Positions 7,970-11,137 of a stretch of 11,137 nt of DNA are shown here, one piece after another. The notes below the pieces were generated by a model. That model saw nothing but the letters and a program-made list of their open reading frames with translations, ran no database searches and was not told the origin of the DNA. This stretch comes from an uncultured bacterium (GTDB lineage: Bacteria > UBA4055), in contig CALMWI010000459.1 of the NCBI GenBank assembly GCA_937873545.1, forward strand, positions 1 through 11,137. The letters are read 5' to 3'. The position numbers and the translations under genes are program-made. Each line of letters starts with the position of its first letter. The stretch's first letter is position 1.

Positions 7970-7985
7970 CCGGCTGTAATTTAAC

Positions 7986-7992
7986 AAAGGAG
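7986..7992 (+). promoter_or_regulatory. Ribosome binding site of the YugP-type gene
   Basis: AAAGGAG ends 6 nt before the ATG at 7999-8001. It favours this ATG as the start, although the second codon is also ATG (8002-8004) and cannot be fully excluded. Confidence 0.75.
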
Positions 7993-7998
7993 TTTATT

Positions 7999-8721
7999 AT
8001 GATGTTCTTCGAACCTGTTTATATGATAATTATTCTTATAACGGCTGTTCTGTCAGGTATCACTTCAATGATGGTGAAATCAAGCTTTAATAACGGCAAA
8101 AAAGTGATCTTAAGAAGCGGTCTTACGGGAAGCGATGTCGCAAGAAAAGTTCTGGAAAGCGCTAATATTTATGATGTTAAGATCGAGCAGCACAGCGGTT
8201 TTCTTACCGACCACTATAACCCAACCACAAAGACACTTGCTTTAAGCACTGAAGTTTATAGCGGAAGGAATGCGGCGTCAGCAGGAGTTGCTGCGCATGA
8301 AGCCGGACATGCTATTCAGCACGCTCACGGTTATGTTCCGATGTACATCAGAAGCGCGATCGTTCCTGCCGCCAACATCGGAAGTACGCTTGGCCCTTAT
8401 CTTGTGATTTTCGGTATTATGCTGGGTGCTGCAGAAGGTGCCGGCCTGGGTTATACTATAGCCGTAATAGGTGTTCTTATGTTCGGCGCTGCTACTTTCT
8501 TTTCGGTTATAACCGTTCCGGTTGAGTTTGACGCTTCGTCAAGAGCGAAAAAAGAGCTATACAGCTTAAGAATTATAGACGGTGATGAGGAACTCGGAGC
8601 AGTAAGTTCTGTTCTCAGAGCAGCCGGCCTTACTTATGTCGCAGCCGCCATCGGAGCAATCTTGAACCTTCTTTACTGGGCATGGAGAGCGGGCCTTCTC
8701 GGCGGAAGACGAAGAGACTAA
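7999..8721 (+). CDS. YugP-type zinc metallopeptidase (Zn_peptidase_2), membrane-bound
   Basis: A 240-residue membrane protein of the neutral zinc metallopeptidase family named after Bacillus YugP. The zinc site is HEAGH at 100-104, in the typical context GVAAHEAGHAIQHAHGYVPMYIRSAIVP. A likely third ligand is Glu176 in PVEFDASSRAK, a block strongly conserved in this family. DHYNPTTKTLALS at 71-83 is another family hallmark. Hydrophobic segments occur at about 6-26, 128-148, 152-175 and 208-228, and the length is normal. Substrates are not established for most members; a role in membrane-protein or envelope turnover is inference. The gene is the only rightward one in the window. It has its own promoter and terminator and is therefore monocistronic. 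Its codon and base use look like its neighbours'. Confidence 0.9.
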   Translation: MMFFEPVYMIIILITAVLSGITSMMVKSSFNNGKKVILRSGLTGSDVARKVLESANIYDVKIEQHSGFLTDHYNPTTKTLALSTEVYSGRNAASAGVAAHEAGHAIQHAHGYVPMYIRSAIVPAANIGSTLGPYLVIFGIMLGAAEGAGLGYTIAVIGVLMFGAATFFSVITVPVEFDASSRAKKELYSLRIIDGDEELGAVSSVLRAAGLTYVAAAIGAILNLLYWAWRAGLLGGRRRD

Positions 8722-8731
8722 GCAGAAATGT

Positions 8732-8758
8732 AAAAGCCCGGAAGACCGGGCTTTTTTT
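8732..8758 (+). terminator. Rho-independent terminator, probably bidirectional
   Basis: A perfect 10-bp stem, AAAAGCCCGG / CCGGGCTTTT, with an AAGA loop runs straight into seven T residues on the plus strand. It starts 10 nt after the TAA of the YugP-type gene. Read on the minus strand it also gives a stem ending in four T, 5 nt after the stop of the convergent DUF4412-like gene, so it likely ends both transcripts. Confidence 0.92.
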
Positions 8759-8763
8759 ATGGA

Positions 8764-9387
8764 TCAGCGGTTAAAACCGCCCATAGGAAAACCTTCGGTT
8801 TTTTTATAGCCTTCTAAAGGTTTGAACAATGATTTGTCAACACCGAACTTAATATCTGTGTATTCCATTTTCATAGAATATTCACCCATTTTCATTTCCA
8901 TTCCTGTGAAAACTTTTCTGACAGGATCAATGAACATAAATGCGTCGCCCTGAGCCTCTTCACCTTTAAGATCGACTTTATATTTGTCGCATTTTACGCC
9001 TGCAAAAGTCTCGCTTCCAACTTTTTCGACAAGTTCTTCTTTTTCGAAACCTGGTTTCTGCTCCTCTCCGCCTGGTAGATCGCTAAGAGACATCACGGTA
9101 TAAGTTTTGGATGATTTAACATAAGAATAAACCATCTGCTTCTTGCCTTCGGTAATGTATAGGGAAATATTATCCTTCATATCTGTTCTGCTGTTTCCTT
9201 CGCTGTCAGTATAGATCGTATAAGGATCCATTTTCGGCATTCCGGGCATGTTCGATGTGGTTTTTACCACAGCTGAAAATCCTTTTAACCATACATCACC
9301 GCTTACAACAGTGCTAAGTTTAACTTTCTGTCCTGCTGTCAGAGCAAGGCAGATCAGAGCAAAAGACAGGATCATTATTTTTTTCAT
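8764..9387 (-). CDS. Secreted DUF4412/LolA-like protein, unknown function
   Basis: A 207-residue exported protein. The first 19-20 residues form a signal peptide (KK, then a leucine-rich core ending LALTAG), with cleavage likely just before QKVKL. There is no lipobox cysteine, so it is probably soluble and periplasmic. The rest looks like an open beta-barrel of the DUF4412 or LolA/LolB kind: short alternating strands and the block EKVGSETFAGVKCDKYKVDL (121-140), the usual 'GxExxxGxxCxKY' pattern of this group. Met is frequent, with five Met between 163 and 174 and three between 47 and 53. It is the last gene of the right operon, 23 nt after aqpZ, with GGAG about 8 nt before the ATG. Lipoprotein or lipid binding would be a guess from fold only. 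Confidence 0.7.
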   Translation of the reverse strand: MKKIMILSFALICLALTAGQKVKLSTVVSGDVWLKGFSAVVKTTSNMPGMPKMDPYTIYTDSEGNSRTDMKDNISLYITEGKKQMVYSYVKSSKTYTVMSLSDLPGGEEQKPGFEKEELVEKVGSETFAGVKCDKYKVDLKGEEAQGDAFMFIDPVRKVFTGMEMKMGEYSMKMEYTDIKFGVDKSLFKPLEGYKKTEGFPMGGFNR

Positions 9388-9410
9388 TAAGCATTCTCCA
9401 TTTAAATTGA

Positions 9411-10139
9411 CTATTTTTTCTTATTATCAGTTTCTTCATTAGTGATCGCTTTGTAAATAAATCCGCCGATCAAAGCTCCAACTATCGGAGCTACCCAGAA
9501 CAACCATAACTGACCGAGTGCCTCTCCGCCAACAAAAATAGCCTGTGAAGTAGATCTTGCGGGATTTACAGACGTATTGGTGATCGGAATGCTGATCAAA
9601 TGGATAAGCGTAAGCGCAAGGCCGATTGCGATCCCGGCAAATTTTCCGTTCGCGTTTTTATGTGTTGCTCCCATTATAACTATTAGAAAGAACATTGTAA
9701 GAACCATCTCTGCCAGAAACGCTGCACCGGCGCTGAAAGCTTTCCCGTTATAAACAGCTTCTCCATAGAAATTCGTGGCGAATGCTCCCGCTCCATCAAA
9801 TCCGGTAAATGTATCGCTTCCGCTCATTATCAGATATAGAACCGCAGCCGCAGCGACAGCTCCGAGAAGCTGTGCGATTATATAGGGCACAAGATCTTTA
9901 GCCTCAAATCTTCCGCCGGCCCACAGTCCGAATGAGACCGCAGGATTGAAATGACCGCCTGAAATATGTCCGACAGCGTAAGCCATCGTAAGAACCGTAA
10001 GTCCGAATGCCAGAGATACTCCGACAAGCCCTATCCCTATATCGGGTACTCCTGCCGCATATATCGCGCTTCCGCAGCCGCCAAAAACCAGCCAGAATGT
10101 TCCGATGAATTCAGCCGTGAGTTTAGATGTCATTTTCAT
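9411..10139 (-). CDS. aqpZ: Aquaporin Z (MIP family water channel)
   Basis: A 242-residue inner-membrane water channel. Both half-helix signatures are present: SGGHFNPAVSFG (NPA at 65-67) and TNTSVNPARS (NPA at 192-194). The aromatic/arginine filter reads Phe45, His180, Thr189, Arg195, the same set as Escherichia coli AqpZ (Phe43, His174, Thr183, Arg189), which marks a strict water channel rather than a glycerol facilitator. The segment HLISIPITNTSVNPARST is nearly identical to AqpZ. An insert around 106-136 (between helices 3 and 4) carries the acidic, glycine-rich FTGFDGAGAFATNFYGE. Six helices are evident and the charged tail is cytoplasmic. The first Met is supported by GGAGGTT at 10145-10151. 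The gene lies 22 nt after the repeat-protein gene and shares an apparent operon with mscL. Confidence 0.94.
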   Translation of the reverse strand: MKMTSKLTAEFIGTFWLVFGGCGSAIYAAGVPDIGIGLVGVSLAFGLTVLTMAYAVGHISGGHFNPAVSFGLWAGGRFEAKDLVPYIIAQLLGAVAAAAVLYLIMSGSDTFTGFDGAGAFATNFYGEAVYNGKAFSAGAAFLAEMVLTMFFLIVIMGATHKNANGKFAGIAIGLALTLIHLISIPITNTSVNPARSTSQAIFVGGEALGQLWLFWVAPIVGALIGGFIYKAITNEETDNKKK

Positions 10140-10144
10140 TGTTT

Positions 10145-10151
10145 AACCTCC
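10145..10151 (-). promoter_or_regulatory. Ribosome binding site of aqpZ
   Basis: The minus strand reads GGAGGTT ending 5 nt before the ATG at 10137-10139. This spacing fits the first Met, and not the alternative Met3, which would be 11 nt away. Confidence 0.75.
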
Positions 10152-10161
10152 ACTTTTAAAT

Positions 10162-10641
10162 TTACAGATTGAAATTTATGAACGGGAGAATAAAGAATAT
10201 TGAACTGTTTTTATTGTAGTTGATCAAACCGAACTGGAAATTTTTTCCGCCACCGTGGATCATATTCAGAAGCCCTAACTGCAGTCCGGTCATTTGCCCG
10301 GAAGTATTATTGATCGTATTCCATTGAAGCCCTGTCATGTTCTCGGCACTCGAAAAACCGAAAATCCCCCAACCGATCTGAGCTCCTTTTGTATTTCCGT
10401 CATTCAGATTAAGAAAATTAAACTGAACTCCGGTAAAGTCCGATCTTACTTCGCTCGCGAATCCCAGATCAAGCCCTGTTACACTGCTGTTCGCGCTGTG
10501 GACAATATTAAGTTTGACTCCCTTTATGCTCTCACTTTCGTCCTGATACTGAACCGGATTGACAAGCCCGATCTGAAAAGGCGCTTCGGCCATTAGATAT
10601 GAACTGATAGTAAAAACTAAAATTATAAACGGAATTTTCAT
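10162..10641 (-). CDS. Small secreted LA_2272-type surface-repeat protein
   Basis: A 159-residue exported protein. Residues 1-20 form a signal peptide ending LMAEA, with cleavage probably before PFQIG. Almost all of the mature protein is made of short repeats of the kind '(T/K)G(V/L/A)Q(L/I/F)(G/N)xxN', as in VTGLDLGF, FTGVQFNFLN, KGAQIGWGIF, MTGLQWNTIN and MTGLQLGLLN. This is the pattern of the LA_2272-type surface repeat found in Leptospira and other diderms. Alternating polar and hydrophobic residues imply beta-strands, in a solenoid or a small barrel. The hydrophobic C-terminus (SSIFFILPFINFNL) could be a final outer-membrane strand. Location at the surface or outer membrane is inferred. 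The gene is 8 nt after mscL and 22 nt before aqpZ, with AAGGA before its ATG. Function is unknown. Confidence 0.75.
   Translation of the reverse strand: MKIPFIILVFTISSYLMAEAPFQIGLVNPVQYQDESESIKGVKLNIVHSANSSVTGLDLGFASEVRSDFTGVQFNFLNLNDGNTKGAQIGWGIFGFSSAENMTGLQWNTINNTSGQMTGLQLGLLNMIHGGGKNFQFGLINYNKNSSIFFILPFINFNL
10219..10524 (-). repeat. Seven degenerate 15-residue protein repeats
   Basis: Inside the surface-repeat protein, units begin at residues 40, 54, 69, 84, 102, 117 and 133. The conserved Gly or its equivalent falls at 41, 56, 71, 86, 104, 119 and 134 (Phe in the last), giving steps of 15, 15, 15, 18, 15 and 15-16 residues. The core is Gly-x-Gln-(hydrophobic)-(Gly/Asn). At DNA level the copies are diverged, so this is a protein repeat and not a recent tandem duplication. 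Confidence 0.75.
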
Positions 10642-10649
10642 TTTTTTCC

Positions 10650-11090
10650 TTATTTATTTTTCAGTATGTCTCTGATCTCGCCCAAAAGGACTTCCTCTTT
10701 TGTAGGAGCAGGAGGAGCTGCCGGTGCAGGAGCGGCTTCTTCTTTCTTTTTCAGATTATTCATAACCTTGATCATCATGAATATCGCAAAAGCTACGATC
10801 AGAAAATCGAATGTAACCTGTATGAAATTACCGTACTTGAGCGTAACTGCGGGTATTTCTGCCACTGCGTTACCCATCGAGTCAACTGTTGCCGGTACAG
10901 ATTCTTTTATCGTGAAAGCAAGATCCTTAAAATCTACTCCGCCCACCATAACACCGATAGGCGGCATTATAATATCATTTACTACTGAACTTACGATCTT
11001 TCCGAACGCTCCGCCGATAATAATACCGACAGCCATGTCAACCACATTGCCCTTCATTGCGAAGTCTTTGAATTCTTTCATAATGCTCAT
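10650..11090 (-). CDS. mscL: Large-conductance mechanosensitive channel MscL
   Basis: A 146-residue inner-membrane channel that opens under membrane tension to release solutes after osmotic downshock. The amphipathic N-terminal helix (MSIMKEFKDFAMKGNVVDMAVG) is followed by pore helix TM1 (about 16-45, with glycine-rich GIIIGGAFGKIVSSVVND and IIMPPIG), a periplasmic loop (about 50-85), TM2 (about 88-111), an Ala/Pro linker (about 119-129) and the C-terminal helix EEVLLGEIRDILKNK. The N-terminal half aligns almost residue for residue with Escherichia coli MscL, apart from conservative changes at the pore constriction (Met19 for Leu, Ile23 for Val). Length is normal. The first Met is supported by AAAGGAGGT at 11095-11103. 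It leads the right operon. Confidence 0.96.
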   Translation of the reverse strand: MSIMKEFKDFAMKGNVVDMAVGIIIGGAFGKIVSSVVNDIIMPPIGVMVGGVDFKDLAFTIKESVPATVDSMGNAVAEIPAVTLKYGNFIQVTFDFLIVAFAIFMMIKVMNNLKKKEEAAPAPAAPPAPTKEEVLLGEIRDILKNK

Positions 11091-11094
11091 ACGA

Positions 11095-11103
11095 ACCTCC
11101 TTT
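11095..11103 (-). promoter_or_regulatory. Ribosome binding site of mscL
   Basis: The minus strand reads AAAGGAGGT, nearly a full anti-Shine-Dalgarno match, 4 nt before the ATG at 11088-11090. It is the strongest such site in the window and favours Met1 over Met4. Confidence 0.8.
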
Positions 11104-11128
11104 GTTAGATTGAAGTTTTCTTTTGTAA

Positions 11129-11134
11129 ATTATG
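11129..11134 (-). promoter_or_regulatory. Possible -10 box upstream of mscL
   Basis: The minus strand carries CATAAT, a 5 of 6 match to the -10 consensus, which would place the transcript start about 30 nt before the mscL ATG. The matching -35 would lie beyond the window edge, so this cannot be confirmed here. Confidence 0.25.
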
Positions 11135-11137
11135 CTT

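Larger units (their letters stand above)
8764..11090 (-). other. Four-gene operon: mscL, surface-repeat protein, aqpZ, DUF4412-like
   Basis: The four genes lie on one strand with gaps of 8, 22 and 23 nt, no internal terminator, and each with a recognisable Shine-Dalgarno site. A strong hairpin terminator closes the unit at 8732-8758. Tension channel plus water channel points to osmotic adaptation. The two exported products may act at the outer membrane or in the periplasm under the same conditions. Cotranscription is inferred from spacing. Confidence 0.7.

Noticed and set aside
10294..10596. Rightward 100-residue open frame opposite the surface-repeat gene
   Set aside because: The minus-strand reading has a signal peptide, periodic repeats and a ribosome site, so the opposite frame is a shadow.
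1..11137. Search for a new defence, mobile or CRISPR-like system
   Set aside because: I saw no direct-repeat arrays, transposase or integrase motifs, toxin-antitoxin pair or nuclease/ATPase defence modules; every sizeable frame is explained by ordinary chromosomal genes.

Overview
The window looks like ordinary chromosome from a diderm (Gram-negative-type) bacterium. It encodes both LptF and LptG, the inner-membrane permease pair for lipopolysaccharide export, and several proteins with Sec-type signal peptides. The DNA leans AT-rich, coding density is high, and several starts have good Shine-Dalgarno sites. A periplasmic-type tricorn protease, a DUF7033/polysaccharide-deacetylase protein and a 'GxQxGxxN' surface-repeat protein would fit the Fibrobacteres-Chlorobi-Bacteroidetes (FCB) superphylum or a nearby candidate phylum. 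That placement is inference only; no rRNA or tRNA gene is present to anchor it.

Left block (7871 down to 38, minus strand): six genes run head to tail with almost no space between them. In order of transcription they are a secreted tricorn-like S41 protease, lptF, lptG, a DUF7033/polysaccharide-deacetylase-like protein, a small two-helix membrane protein with a four-cysteine zinc ribbon, and an HD-domain phosphohydrolase of the HDDC2/YfbR type. The junctions are a 3-nt gap, three 4-nt ATGA overlaps and one 8-nt overlap. This strongly suggests one translationally coupled operon centred on the cell envelope.

Middle (7872-7998): a 127-bp divergent intergenic region. It holds a convincing sigma70-like promoter for the rightward YugP-type zinc metallopeptidase and a weaker back-to-back one for the leftward operon. 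The YugP gene (7999-8721) ends at a perfect 10-bp-stem terminator that probably also serves the convergent operon.

Right block (11090 down to 8764, minus strand): mscL, a small secreted protein built from about seven 15-residue repeats, aqpZ, and a secreted DUF4412/LolA-like protein, separated by only 8, 22 and 23 nt. Mechanosensitive channel and aquaporin in one transcription unit suggest an osmotic-response operon, with two exported proteins of unknown role alongside.

I saw no mobile element, CRISPR array, RNA gene, pseudogene or obvious defence system, and no gene-free stretch above 300 bp. The most interesting points are the tricorn-Lpt gene linkage, the mscL/aqpZ operon with its repeat protein, and the unnamed zinc-ribbon membrane protein.
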